Shown here one piece after another: positions 36,462-44,874 of a DNA stretch of 44,874 nt. The translations under genes were made by a program, and so were the position numbers. Source of the DNA: Polycladomyces zharkentensis (GTDB taxonomy: Bacteria > Bacillota > Bacilli > Thermoactinomycetales > JIR-001); assembly GCF_016938855.1 (NCBI RefSeq), contig NZ_JAFHAP010000019.1, positions 1 through 44,874 on the forward strand. Reading direction: 5' to 3'. A model generated the notes under the pieces. It was not told where the DNA came from and did no database searches. It saw only the letters and a list, made by a program, of their open reading frames with translations. Within the stretch, counting starts at the first letter, position 1. Each line of letters begins with the position of its first letter.

Positions 36462-37709
36462 TTGTACAGTTATGTCTCCCATCTTGCATGTCCGAAATGT
36501 CACCGAACCTACCGAGTGGAAGAAGAACATCATCTTTGTCTGTGTGGGTCTCCCCTCAGGGTGCATTATCATCTGGAAGAGTTAAAAAAGATATACCGGC
36601 CCGTTCATTTGACGGGAAGGGAGAACACCTTATGGAGATATCATGAGCTCCTGCCCGTTCAAACTCCCGAGCATGTCGTTTCCTTGGGCGAAGGAATGAC
36701 TCCGTTGATTCCCATGTTCAAAATCGGTCAAGAGATGAACATTGCCAAATTGTACATGAAAGATGAAGGCTCCCTTCCAACCGGGACATTTAAAGCGAGG
36801 GGAGCGGCCGTCGGTGTGTCAAAAGCAAAAGAACTGGGTATACGGGAGATAGCCATGCCAACCAACGGGAATGCGGGCGCTGCCTGGTCGCTCTATGCGG
36901 CAAGAGCCGGTATTCGATCCCATATCGTGATGCCGGTCGATGCCCCGGAGATCACGCGGAGTGAGTGTGCGATTGCCGGCGCCCGCCTGTATCTTGTCAA
37001 CGGTTTGATCAGTGACGCGGGGAAAATCGTGGCACAAGGGATACAGGATTTCCACTGGTACGATGCCTCTACGCTGAAAGAACCATACCGGATCGAAGGG
37101 AAAAAAACCATGGGTCTGGAAATCGCCGAACAGATGGAGTGGAAATTGCCTGACGTGATTTTATACCCCACAGGAGGCGGAGTGGGATTGATCGGCATTT
37201 ACAAAGCACTGCAAGAATTGCGGGAACTCGGTTGGATTCAGGATCGGCTTCCCCGGTTGGTTGCCGTACAAGCGGAAGGATGTGCCCCCATTGTCAAAGC
37301 GTGGGAAGAAAAGAAAAGGGAATCCGAATACTGGCACAATGCCTCCACCGTTGCTTTTGGAATCAATGTACCGAAAGCGTTGGGAGATTTCCTTGTACTG
37401 GAAGCGATTTACCAGACTGAGGGATGTGCGATCGCAGTGGACGATACTTCCATTTTGGAAGAACAAAAGCGGATCGCCCGGTTGGAGGGGGCGTTTGTCT
37501 GTCCCGAAGGAGCCGCAACGTTTGTTGCCGCTCGCCGCCTGAGAGAAAACGGTTGGATTCAGGAAGGAGAAACGGTTGTCGTGTTAAATACGGGAACAGG
37601 AATCAAATATCCCCGCACCATACAGGCAAAACCGCTCATGCTCCAACCGGGTGAACGCATCGCAATGAAATCCCGGGAAGGCATGGCCGATCGGGAAGTT
37701 GAATCTTAA
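36462..37709 (+). CDS. Threonine-synthase-like PLP enzyme
   Basis: A 415-residue fold-type II PLP protein. An N-terminal zinc-ribbon-like piece (CPKCHRTYRVEEEHHLCLCG) is followed by the catalytic domain: VSLGEGMTPL, PLP Lys in GTFKARGAAVG, substrate loop PTNGNAGAAW, and PLP phosphate loop YPTGGGVGLIGIYKAL. Threonine synthases convert O-phosphohomoserine to threonine; relatives make cysteate, 2,3-diaminopropionate or cystathionine-type products. The TTG at 36462 has TAGGAG about ten bases upstream. Only 27 bp separate it from the PLP gene downstream. No hom or thrB is adjacent, so it may be a specialised paralogue. Confidence 0.85.
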   Translation: MYSYVSHLACPKCHRTYRVEEEHHLCLCGSPLRVHYHLEELKKIYRPVHLTGRENTLWRYHELLPVQTPEHVVSLGEGMTPLIPMFKIGQEMNIAKLYMKDEGSLPTGTFKARGAAVGVSKAKELGIREIAMPTNGNAGAAWSLYAARAGIRSHIVMPVDAPEITRSECAIAGARLYLVNGLISDAGKIVAQGIQDFHWYDASTLKEPYRIEGKKTMGLEIAEQMEWKLPDVILYPTGGGVGLIGIYKALQELRELGWIQDRLPRLVAVQAEGCAPIVKAWEEKKRESEYWHNASTVAFGINVPKALGDFLVLEAIYQTEGCAIAVDDTSILEEQKRIARLEGAFVCPEGAATFVAARRLRENGWIQEGETVVVLNTGTGIKYPRTIQAKPLMLQPGERIAMKSREGMADREVES

Positions 37710-37736
37710 CTTTATTCCGGGAAAGGGAGAAGGGAT

Positions 37737-38942
37737 ATGAACAAACGCGATCATTTTCAAGAGCCAAATTTCGGTGAACTCAAAAATGAAACACTGGTGA
37801 TACATGCCGATGATGAGCTCACCAATGATGGAACGGTAGCTCCGGCGATTTATTACTCAGCCACGTTCCGCGCACGAGATTCCGCCGAATTCGCAGACAT
37901 GGCGGGAACTCCTCGCCATCCCCGATATTACACGCGTTACGGCAACCCGGTCCATGAACGCGTCAAGAAGGTGATGGCGGAGTTGGAGGGAACAGAAACG
38001 GCACTGGTCACCGGCTCCGGGATGGGGGCGATTGCGACAACCATTCTCGCGCTGGTCAGCGCCGGCGACCATGTGATCGCACAGACGCGGCATTATATGA
38101 GTACCGCCAAGATCATGGACGAGATGCTGCCGCGATTCGGTGTTGACGTGACCTTGGTCGAACAAGCCGACATCTCCGCCTTTGAAGCGGCGATTCGGCC
38201 CAATACAAAGCTCATCATGGTGGAATCGCCGGCCAATCCGACTTTGGTGGTGACCGATTTGGCTGCCGTGGCGGAGTTGGCCCGCCCACGCGGGATTATC
38301 GTTGTAGCCGATAATACGTTCGCGACGCCGATCAATCAACGGCCTCATGACCTGGGTGTCGATGTGGTTGTTCACAGCGCAACCAAATATTTGGGTGGTC
38401 ACCATGATTTGACGGCCGGCGTGATCTGCACCAGCGAAGAGTTGGCCGAGCGCATTTGGCACACGCATATCTCCATCGGCTCAGTTCTCTCGCCGATGGA
38501 TGCGTGGTTGCTATTGCGCGGTTTGCGTACGCTTCCGATGCGGGTCGAACGCATCAATGCCAACGCCCTCGCCTTGGCGGAGTTTCTGGAGGCACAGCCG
38601 CAGATCGAGCGGGTATATTACCCCGGACTTGCCAGCCATCCACAACACGAGTTGGCGAAGCGTCAAATGCGTGGTTTCGGGGGAATGATCGCCTTCGAAA
38701 TCAAAGGCGGTTATGAAGCGACAGAGCGCTTCGTTTCTGCACTGAAACTGTCGCTGAACGCAGTCAGCTTGGGCGGGGTTGATTCCCTGGTGGTACACAC
38801 TGCGGCGATGTGGGGAGGCGTGATGACCGAGGAACAAATGCGGACAGCCGGAATTCAGCCCAATTTCGTACGCTATTCGGTCGGACTCGAGCATATCGAC
38901 GACCTGAAAGCGGATCTGTTACAAGCACTGCAGGTGGTTTAA
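37737..38942 (+). CDS. Trans-sulfuration-type PLP enzyme (cystathionine gamma-synthase / gamma-lyase family)
   Basis: A 401-residue Cys/Met-metabolism PLP enzyme: PAIYYSATFRARD, YTRYGNPVHERVKKVMAELE, TGSGMGAIATTILAL, VESPANPTLVVTDLAAVAEL, VADNTFATP, PLP Lys in HSATKYLGGHHDLTAG, and a C-terminal VRYSVGLEHIDDL. Such enzymes make or cleave C-S bonds at the gamma carbon of homoserine derivatives. ATG 37737 has AAAGGGAGAAGGG just upstream. It is co-transcribed with the threonine-synthase-like gene and ends in a terminator. Which of synthase, gamma-lyase or methionine gamma-lyase it is cannot be told from the sequence by eye. Confidence 0.9.
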   Translation: MNKRDHFQEPNFGELKNETLVIHADDELTNDGTVAPAIYYSATFRARDSAEFADMAGTPRHPRYYTRYGNPVHERVKKVMAELEGTETALVTGSGMGAIATTILALVSAGDHVIAQTRHYMSTAKIMDEMLPRFGVDVTLVEQADISAFEAAIRPNTKLIMVESPANPTLVVTDLAAVAELARPRGIIVVADNTFATPINQRPHDLGVDVVVHSATKYLGGHHDLTAGVICTSEELAERIWHTHISIGSVLSPMDAWLLLRGLRTLPMRVERINANALALAEFLEAQPQIERVYYPGLASHPQHELAKRQMRGFGGMIAFEIKGGYEATERFVSALKLSLNAVSLGGVDSLVVHTAAMWGGVMTEEQMRTAGIQPNFVRYSVGLEHIDDLKADLLQALQVV

Positions 38943-38982
38943 TGCATACTTGGTGATTGAAATCGATCTGCATCGATTGATC

Positions 38983-39010
38983 AAGGCCGGAACGTTATGT
39001 TTCCGGCCTT
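38983..39010 (+). terminator. Rho-independent terminator of the PLP-enzyme pair
   Basis: AAGGCCGGAA (38983-38992) / TTCCGGCCTT (39001-39010), eight-base loop, followed by a short T run. Confidence 0.78.
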
Positions 39011-39248
39011 TAACCACACCCGGATTCCCCCTATCAACCTCAGCTTCCTATGTGGCACAAATATCGAGTAGCGTTGTACCCTCTACACCGATATCCCCAG
39101 TGATCTGTACGGTTTTTTTAGTAATCAAACTGGTATCCGGGATGAAGATGGAAAGGATTTAGCATTTCCGGACGCGTTTCGACTCCAACGTAGGACATAC
39201 CGAGAAAAAGGGATGATTCAGATTATCCGTTAAATGGAGGGGCCTGAG

Positions 39249-39869
39249 TTGATCCGAACGGATGCAGAATATACCAAAAGTCCCTGAAGGCTTTAGAGGC
39301 ACAACGGAAGAGCATTCAAGAAAAGAAACAACACTTTGAACAAATCGGTTTAACCCCGGAACAGGTGGAAAAAGCATTAGTACCATTGTGGACGTATTAC
39401 CATCAAATCGAAGACGAAGTGAAATACTACGAGAAGGTAAAAAAAGGTGAGTTCCCGCGAAAAACCAGCTTGGATCAGTTGGGGCGAATGCTGATTGCTT
39501 ACCGCATTTACAAAGGAATCACACAAACTGAATTGGCAGAGCGTTTGGGAGTCTCCAATGGTGTACAAATGGAGGGCACACCAGTTAAAAACAGACAATG
39601 AAACAGTTATTCCTCCAGGAGTGGTATGTTCTTATAGTCCAGACCCGAAGGAGATAGAGTTTTACGAGAAGATACACAAACTGACCGAACTCTCCGATCA
39701 ATTAAAAGAACAGGTCGAGCAAGGTTATGTAGAAAAACAGCTCCTGATCGAACTCAACAAAAAACTGGGGGATCTCCAGTCCAAGTATGGAAACATCCTC
39801 GTTTTCTCTGCGACGGTCGCTGCCATCATTAGCGGACTCAAAGATTTGATTGAGTTCTTCGTAGGCTGA
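39249..39869 (+). pseudogene. Frame-broken HTH / coiled-coil / membrane-anchor protein
   Basis: A TTG at 39249 (behind GGAGGGG) starts IRTDAEYTKS, and the frame breaks at AAAAGTCCC (about 39284). It resumes as KALEAQRKSIQEKKQHFEQI, a Glu/Lys-rich helix, then a Cro/cI-type HTH (LIAYRIYKGITQTELAERLG, VSNG). At about 39562 a second break follows, readable as loss of one GT from a GTGT repeat. In the next frame come VYKWRAHQ, VIPPGVVCSYSPDPKEIEFY, a coiled coil (KLTELSDQLKEQVEQGYVEK) and a C-terminal hydrophobic helix (ILVFSATVAAIISGLKDLIE). It may be one decayed gene, or an HTH fragment followed by a separate 103-residue protein from ATG 39558. Confidence 0.55.
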
Positions 39870-39953
39870 AAGAGTCATCCCTTCATCCACAACCGGGGAC
39901 TGTTCATATAACAGGGGGCGGCTCCTGGCATATATTGACTTACAGGTGTTGAG

Positions 39954-39978
39954 GAGAGGGGAAACCCTCTCTTTCTTT
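39954..39978 (+). terminator. Rho-independent terminator
   Basis: GAGAGGG (39954-39960), loop GAAA, CCCTCTC (39965-39971), then TTTCTTT. It lies about 85 bp after the frame-broken gene. In 39980-40142 I see only a doubtful 44-codon frame (40031-40165, starting MERKAILSEEIDELRRRE). Confidence 0.8.
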
Positions 39979-40142
39979 GTATGTGGATAGCTCTGTTCCA
40001 TAAGGGTCATATGTTCCCCAACGACCACTGATGGAGAGAAAGGCAATACTATCCGAAGAGATTGACGAACTGAGAAGGAGGGAGAAGGGAGAAATCCGGG
40101 GACTGGCCCCTGGCTCGAAGACATCGCCGCAAAAGTGCAAGG

Positions 40143-40844
40143 TCATAGTAATTCCAATAAACTGAGTAACCGGTATAAGTAATAGATACCCCGCATTTGA
40201 TTGCGGTTGATGGAATTCAGTTTTTCGAGAGAGTCCCGGGCGAATCTTCTTGCGACTTCAATGTGGTTATGGCCTAACTCCTTAATAACCTGCCTAATGA
40301 CTTCGAGTGGATAATTGGCCGATCGCAATATACGGATCATCTGGATTTGCCGGATTTGGTTGCGATGAAACCTCCGATAGCCGTTTGTTTGGTCCCGGGG
40401 CAACGAAATCAGCCCTTCCTTTTCCCAATGCCGGATGGCTGAACTTGAAACACCTGTTAAGGCGGAAACCTCCCCAATCGTCATCCATTTTCTTTTCCCT
40501 TCCGGTTCGAAATTGTCCAGTTCCTCGTTTTCCAAGATCCGAACGGTTTTCTCCGCCATCGTTTTATCTTGGTGGATACGTGCCTGTTGCTTGTTAACGA
40601 GCCAGAGCGCGTCGTCCACCTCTTTCCTTTGCACTTTTCGCAAAACTTCCTTTGTGATACTCCTGCCGAATCCAGGGAGCATGGCCCAAATGCATTCAAA
40701 ATAAGCCACGTGTTCTTCGGTGTACATCCGATAGCCGTTTGCTGCGCGCTCGGAAGGAGGAACAATTCCCCAACTTTCATAACGTCTCAGGGTGCTTGTG
40801 CTGATATTCAATTTTCTGGCAATGTCAATCGGTCTTATCTTCAT
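40143..40844 (-). CDS. Regulator with two tandem MerR DNA-binding domains
   Basis: The 233-residue protein has a MerR winged helix at residues about 1-70 (KIRPIDIARKLNISTSTLRR, YESWGIVPPSERAANGYRMY). A second one lies at about 118-190 (MTIGEVSALTGVSSSAIRHW, EKEGLISLPRDQTNGYRRFH). The two are joined by a helical linker, with no typical C-terminal drug- or metal-binding domain. ATG 40844 has GGAGGG close upstream. It is divergent from the UvrA-like ATPase. Inverted copies of TTAAACTTTAG/TTTAACTTTAG flank the shared promoter region, so it probably controls both genes. Confidence 0.85.
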   Translation of the reverse strand: MKIRPIDIARKLNISTSTLRRYESWGIVPPSERAANGYRMYTEEHVAYFECIWAMLPGFGRSITKEVLRKVQRKEVDDALWLVNKQQARIHQDKTMAEKTVRILENEELDNFEPEGKRKWMTIGEVSALTGVSSSAIRHWEKEGLISLPRDQTNGYRRFHRNQIRQIQMIRILRSANYPLEVIRQVIKELGHNHIEVARRFARDSLEKLNSINRNQMRGIYYLYRLLSLLELL

Positions 40845-40862
40845 GTCCTTCCCTCCATAAAC

Positions 40863-40959
40863 ATTATAACTAAAGTTTAAACCAGCATGAAAATGTTTCT
40901 CTCGATAATACTGGGGAATATTGAATTTAACTTTAGCACTTGCATCAATGTTGTAGAAT
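40863..40959. promoter_or_regulatory. Divergent promoter region of merR-like and uvrA2-like genes
   Basis: Minus-strand -10 TATAAT (40868-40863) preceded by TTAAACTTTAG (40880-40870). On the plus strand TTTAACTTTAG (40926-40936) precedes a -10 TAGAAT (40954-40959) at about 19 bp, the long spacer typical of MerR-controlled promoters. The two related 11-mers are inverted with respect to each other. Confidence 0.5.
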
Positions 40960-40997
40960 GAATTTGCCAGTTAAACATCGTGCGAGGAGGAATGAGC

Positions 40998-43418
40998 ATG
41001 CAGGGCACTATCAAGATCAAAGGCGCTCGGGAGCACAACCTGAAAAATATATCGCTGGAAATTCCCAAGCATAAGCTTGTTGTCATCACCGGACCCTCAG
41101 GTTCCGGGAAATCCACCTTGGCGATAGATACACTGCAACGGGAATCCCAGCGTCAGTTTATGGAATCATTGGGGATGATCACCTATCAGACCAGCAAACC
41201 AAAGGTTGACGCCATCCACGGACTCAGCCCGTCCATCAGTGTGGGACAACATATTGCGAACCACAACCCGAGGTCGACCGTCGGTACCGTGACAGATATC
41301 TATACTTATCTCAGAATCCTGTTTGCCAAAATTGGAGAGCGACCATGTCCATCCTGCGGGACGACGATCGGACCTTCTTTTGAAGGAGAAGTTTCCCAGG
41401 ACGGAATTTTGGATGAAGAAGAGCCCTATGATACGTACGGAATGGTCCCTTGCCCAAATTGCGGTCATCCCCTTGAGAAATTGACGATGACACATTTTTC
41501 ATTCAACAAGCCGGAAGGCGCATGTATTACCTGCAGCGGGCTGGGCCAAATCGCCACTTTGAACATGGACGCCGTAATTGATAAGAATCGGAGTTTGCGT
41601 GACGGTGGTGTCTTGATCTGGCAGCACGATTTTGTGATCGATCATTATACGAAGATCCTGAAGGCTGCGGCCAAACATTACGGATTTTCATTTGACGAGC
41701 ATCTGCCCATAAAGGATTACAATGCGGTTCAACTCGATTTGCTCCTTTACGGAGTGGAGAGTGAAGAATTCAAGAGGCATTTCCCGAACGTGATGCCGCC
41801 GAAAGCGGTGAGAAAAGGAAAGTTTGAAGGTGTGATAACGGGAATATGGAAAAGATACAGGGAAAAGGGAAGCGAACCCGGCGAATCACAATTGTTTCAT
41901 AAGCAATTGTGCCCTGATTGCCAGGGGGCAAGATTAAAGAAGGAAAGCCTTCTCGTTACCGTCGACGGGGCTTCCATTGCCGAGGTTTCTTCATGGTCGA
42001 TCGCGGATGCGTTGGCCTGGATGAACTCATTGCAGGACAAATTGAAGGACAAGCTGTCTTCGGAGCAATTGCTCATTGTCAAACCAATCCTGCACGATTG
42101 TGTAGTCAGAACGAAACGGCTCATGGATGTAGGGCTTGGTTATATGTCGCTTCACCGACAGGTCGTTACGCTGTCCGGAGGGGAGGCGCAAAGGTTAAGG
42201 CTGGCAACGATACTGGGTTCCGGACTGACCGGTGTACTCTACATTTTGGACGAACCGACGGCCGGACTGCATCCGAAAGATACAAAAGGACTAATCCGAA
42301 TGTTGTACCAATTGCGAGATTTGGGAAACACTGTGCTGGTTATTGAACATGACGAAGAGGTGATGCGGGCGGCTGATCACATTATTGACATGGGGCCAGG
42401 CGCTGGCAGCTTTGGAGGAAATGTGGTTGGTCAGGGGCGATTGGAGGATTTGATCAACAACCCGAAATCGGTGACTGGAGCGTATTTCAGAGAAGAAAGC
42501 CATCCCGGGAAAGTGCGCAAACGAAGGAGAGGGAATGGTCATTTTCTGACGATCCGAAATGCGCATGCGCGAAATTTGAAGCACATTACGGTTTCGTTTC
42601 CGCTCGGCTGCCTTGTTTCCGTTACCGGTGTTTCGGGTTCGGGGAAATCCACGCTCCTGTTCGATGTGCTTGCCGCTTCTTATCGGGAAAAGGGACAGCC
42701 CATCGGTTGCGAAAGAATCACCGGATGGGATGCGGTTGGACAGCTGGTTACCGTTGACCAGTCACCCCTTTCGCGCATGAAGAGATCCAACATTGCCACG
42801 TATACCGAAGTGTATACACACTTAAGAAATCTGTTTGCCCGTTTGCCCGAAGCAAAACGCAGTAAGTTAACGGCAAAACACTTCTCTTTCAATTCGCCTG
42901 GAGGCAGGTGCGAAACCTGCCAAGGACTCGGCGTTGTACCGGTTCACATGCATTTTCTCCCGGAGGTGGAAGTTCGTTGCCCTGCTTGCCGCGGCAGACG
43001 TTTTAAAAAGAGTGTTCTCCGTGTTACGTACAAAGGCTATACCATCTCCGACTTATTGGACATGACCGTTCAAGAGAGTTTGTCCGTTTTTGAGGACCAG
43101 CAGAAAATAACCGAAACGGCGAAGCTGCTCTGTGAAGTGGGACTTGGCTACTTGAAGTGGGGACAATCCGTCAATACGTTGTCTGGCGGAGAAGCCCAAC
43201 GGACCAAGTTGGCCAAAGAATTGAGCAAAAAAACGAAAAATCATACGTTGTATTTGCTGGATGAGCCGACAACGAGGCTGCACCCCGGAGCACTGAAAAC
43301 CGAACAAATAAGCCGCCCCACATGGGACGATCACCATTGTCATCCATCATACTCCGGTGAGCAAGTATCCAGTCAATTTCCTCGTCAGTACCGGTCTCTA
43401 GGGTCTCCGGCACTTTGA
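40998..43418 (+). CDS. UvrA2-like ABC ATPase, 3' end replaced (truncated)
   Basis: An 806-residue UvrA-family protein with two ABC modules. Module 1: Walker [10 protein letters not shown], zinc cysteines CPSCG/CPNCG and CPDCQG, signature [12 protein letters not shown], Walker [14 protein letters not shown], and H-loop VIEHDEE. Module 2: [46 protein letters not shown]. After this point homology stops, and the H-loop and C-terminal part of module 2 are missing. The last 37 or so residues ([20 protein letters not shown]...) are foreign. UvrA2/DrrC-type proteins aid resistance to DNA-binding drugs. ATG 40998 has GAGGAGG seven bases upstream. Activity is doubtful. Confidence 0.85.
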   Translation: MQGTIKIKGAREHNLKNISLEIPKHKLVVITGPSGSGKSTLAIDTLQRESQRQFMESLGMITYQTSKPKVDAIHGLSPSISVGQHIANHNPRSTVGTVTDIYTYLRILFAKIGERPCPSCGTTIGPSFEGEVSQDGILDEEEPYDTYGMVPCPNCGHPLEKLTMTHFSFNKPEGACITCSGLGQIATLNMDAVIDKNRSLRDGGVLIWQHDFVIDHYTKILKAAAKHYGFSFDEHLPIKDYNAVQLDLLLYGVESEEFKRHFPNVMPPKAVRKGKFEGVITGIWKRYREKGSEPGESQLFHKQLCPDCQGARLKKESLLVTVDGASIAEVSSWSIADALAWMNSLQDKLKDKLSSEQLLIVKPILHDCVVRTKRLMDVGLGYMSLHRQVVTLSGGEAQRLRLATILGSGLTGVLYILDEPTAGLHPKDTKGLIRMLYQLRDLGNTVLVIEHDEEVMRAADHIIDMGPGAGSFGGNVVGQGRLEDLINNPKSVTGAYFREESHPGKVRKRRRGNGHFLTIRNAHARNLKHITVSFPLGCLVSVTGVSGSGKSTLLFDVLAASYREKGQPIGCERITGWDAVGQLVTVDQSPLSRMKRSNIATYTEVYTHLRNLFARLPEAKRSKLTAKHFSFNSPGGRCETCQGLGVVPVHMHFLPEVEVRCPACRGRRFKKSVLRVTYKGYTISDLLDMTVQESLSVFEDQQKITETAKLLCEVGLGYLKWGQSVNTLSGGEAQRTKLAKELSKKTKNHTLYLLDEPTTRLHPGALKTEQISRPTWDDHHCHPSYSGEQVSSQFPRQYRSLGSPAL

Positions 43419-43669
43419 AACCACTTCGGATCAGTGAGGGACAGCGCGACATACCCGGGTTGTAGCCCTTCATCCCCCTTCACGATGTGTGTGATACGTC
43501 GGACCACTTCTCTTCCGGTATAACTCTCCCGTTCAGGGTCCCACTCTTGAAGAAGGAGATAGTGTCCTACCTTGAAACCTCTATCCTCTTTGCGAATCTC
43601 AACCCTCTTCTGATCCCGCAAAACTGCCTCAAAACATTCCGACCAGATTTTGAGCTTGTGGATCATCAT
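43385..43669 (-). CDS. DUF3850-family protein (ASCH/PUA-like), phage-type
   Basis: A 94-residue protein with the DUF3850 layout: HKLKIWSECFEAVLRDQKRV, EIRKEDRGFKVGHYLLLQEW, GREVVRRITHIVKGDEGLQP, GYVALSLTDPKW. The fold is related to ASCH/PUA RNA-binding domains, and such genes are common in phages and prophages. ATG 43669 has AAGGTGG just upstream (ATG 43666 also possible). Its 3' end overlaps the foreign tail of the uvrA2-like gene by 34 bp, marking a recombination junction. A further minus-strand piece downstream reads [20 protein letters not shown] and may belong to the same acquired fragment. Confidence 0.8.
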   Translation of the reverse strand: MMIHKLKIWSECFEAVLRDQKRVEIRKEDRGFKVGHYLLLQEWDPERESYTGREVVRRITHIVKGDEGLQPGYVALSLTDPKWFQSAGDPRDRY

Positions 43670-43768
43670 CCCTCCACCTTTTCCCAACACCGTCACTCGA
43701 CAACTGAGACTCGGCTGTCCCCCAATTCTGTCGGACTTGCGAGAGGGACAAAGCTCACCGTAAGGGGG

Positions 43769-44413
43769 TTAATCTTCCGACTGTTGGTCTTGTTGTTGCA
43801 GTAAGGCAAGCAATTCATTGCGTGTTTTTTTCAAGAAATGAAGCAGTTCCTCTTTTTCTTCATCATTTGAACAACGTAACACTTGATGAGTGACAAACAT
43901 GACCAGGCGGGACAATTCGGCCGCTTCAAAATGGATTTGTTGAACATCCTGATGCTGAACAAAGGGTTCGAATTCAGAAGAGATGAAAGATGATTGTTCT
44001 TTTTGGTTTTCTTTCAAATAGTTTCGCCCGGCATCCGTTATGCAATATAATTTTTTTCCTTCCCTCTCTTCCACGGTGACATAGCCTTGATCTTCCAACA
44101 ATTGCAAAGTCGGATAGATCGATCCGGGGCTTGGTACATAGAAACCTTCTGTTTTCTCTTCCAATTTTTTCATCATTTCGTAACCATGCATGGGTCCTTC
44201 AAGCAAAAGTTTGAGAAGGGCGAATTTGATGCCTCCGCGTTTGAAAAAGCGTTTTCCCGATCTCATCGCTTTGAAAGGGTTCTTCGGACCAAAAGGTCCT
44301 CCGGCACCAGGCCCGTGAAAAAATCTCATTCTCGGATCGAAAGAACCGTTTGCCATTGAATCCTGTCTCATCCAAAGATGAAAAGGGTTCATGTGATAAG
44401 GATGGTGAAACAT
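43769..44413 (-). CDS. PadR-family transcriptional regulator
   Basis: A 214-residue protein. It has a 60-residue His/Phe/Gly/Pro-rich N-terminal extension. The PadR winged helix follows (IKFALLKLLLEGPMHGYEMM, KKLEEKTEGFYVPSPGSIYP, TLQLLEDQGYVTVEEREGKK), then a coiled-coil dimerisation tail. PadR proteins repress detoxification or transport genes and often their own gene. ATG 44413 has GAAGGAAGGGG about ten bases upstream. Its promoter is embedded in a large palindromic operator (44442-44488), so autoregulation is likely. No obvious target gene is next to it. Confidence 0.9.
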   Translation of the reverse strand: MFHHPYHMNPFHLWMRQDSMANGSFDPRMRFFHGPGAGGPFGPKNPFKAMRSGKRFFKRGGIKFALLKLLLEGPMHGYEMMKKLEEKTEGFYVPSPGSIYPTLQLLEDQGYVTVEEREGKKLYCITDAGRNYLKENQKEQSSFISSEFEPFVQHQDVQQIHFEAAELSRLVMFVTHQVLRCSNDEEKEELLHFLKKTRNELLALLQQQDQQSED

Positions 44414-44441
44414 AGAACTTGTCCCCTTCCTTCTGGGCGTT

Positions 44442-44493
44442 CGATAACGATATATCGTAAACTGATTATAAACGATATATCGTTATCGATCAA
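44442..44493 (-). promoter_or_regulatory. padR promoter and operator
   Basis: Minus-strand -35 TTGATC (44493-44488), 17-bp spacer, -10 TATAAT (44470-44465). CGATAACGATATATCGT (44442-44458) and its exact reverse complement (44472-44488) flank 13 bp, and each arm itself contains the palindrome ACGATATATCGT. One arm fills the spacer, the other lies just past the -10. Confidence 0.82.
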
Positions 44494-44634
44494 CATATTT
44501 TTCTCTATGATGGATATAAGGAGTCCATATATGTATCCCCTTAAGTCGAACTTCTTCTCGCCGAAATAGTTTGATTTGTCGAAAAAACGGGTATAGCAAT
44601 AGAGCAGTGAGTGGATGGAAGTCTCATTCAAATC

Positions 44635-44874
<240 letters not shown>

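Overview
The window reads as chromosome from a spore-forming Gram-positive bacterium of the Bacillales, with gene content most like the thermophilic Thermoactinomycetaceae. The reasons are strong AGGAGG-type ribosome sites, frequent GTG/TTG starts, a delta subunit of RNA polymerase, GpsB, and sites resembling B. subtilis CcpA, FadR and OhrR operators. The fadF ... acyl-CoA dehydrogenase ... rpoE-pyrG arrangement is also the one known from B. subtilis, here enlarged by inserted genes. This placement is inference; no marker rRNA is present.

Layout. (1) 1-600: the 5' part of an IS200/IS605-type tnpB and a divergent ribbon-helix-helix gene that runs into a perfect 18-bp hairpin. (2) 860-3290: pyrG with a textbook-looking CTP-sensing attenuator, then rpoE. 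(3) 4140-14360, minus strand: a branched/short-chain acyl-CoA operon transcribed thl - hbd - acd - acd - meaB - tetR - icmF, with a promoter carrying a TetR-type palindrome and a near-consensus cre. fadF (19.2-21.3 kb), with its own FadR-like box, probably supplies the electron outlet for the two dehydrogenases. (4) 14.5-18.8 kb: a Cof-type HAD phosphatase, an ABM-domain protein, glutathione peroxidase under an OhrR-like operator, and an unusual J-domain/TM/VanW membrane protein. (5) 21.8-27.1 kb: a lipoprotein, gpsB, small unknown ORFs, a flavin reductase, a frame-broken MFS transporter and a divergent PaaX-type regulator. (6) 27.8-36.3 kb, minus strand: small TM protein - amino-acid permease - M20 peptidase - aldehyde dehydrogenase - glutamine-synthetase-like ligase - SDR - acetyltransferase. 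This resembles a gamma-glutamylated-amine catabolic set that uses an M20 peptidase where a PuuD-type hydrolase would be expected. (7) 36.4-39.0 kb: threonine-synthase-like and cystathionine-gamma-synthase-like PLP enzymes in tandem. (8) 39.2-44.9 kb: a frame-broken HTH/coiled-coil/TM gene, a tandem-MerR regulator divergent from a UvrA2-like ATPase whose 3' end is lost at a junction with a phage-type DUF3850 gene, an autoregulated PadR gene, and an eroded E2 (dihydrolipoamide acyltransferase) tail followed by the start of lpdA.

The intergenic space is unusually full of repeats. One is a family of about 130-240 bp MITE-like elements with GTGTCTGGT...ACCAGACAC ends (at least eight copies). A second, unrelated family of about 100 bp has three copies. 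Four eroded tnpB 3' ends still carry the right-end (omega-RNA-like) hairpin. At least two genes take their stop codon from such a repeat. No tRNA, rRNA or CRISPR array was recognised.
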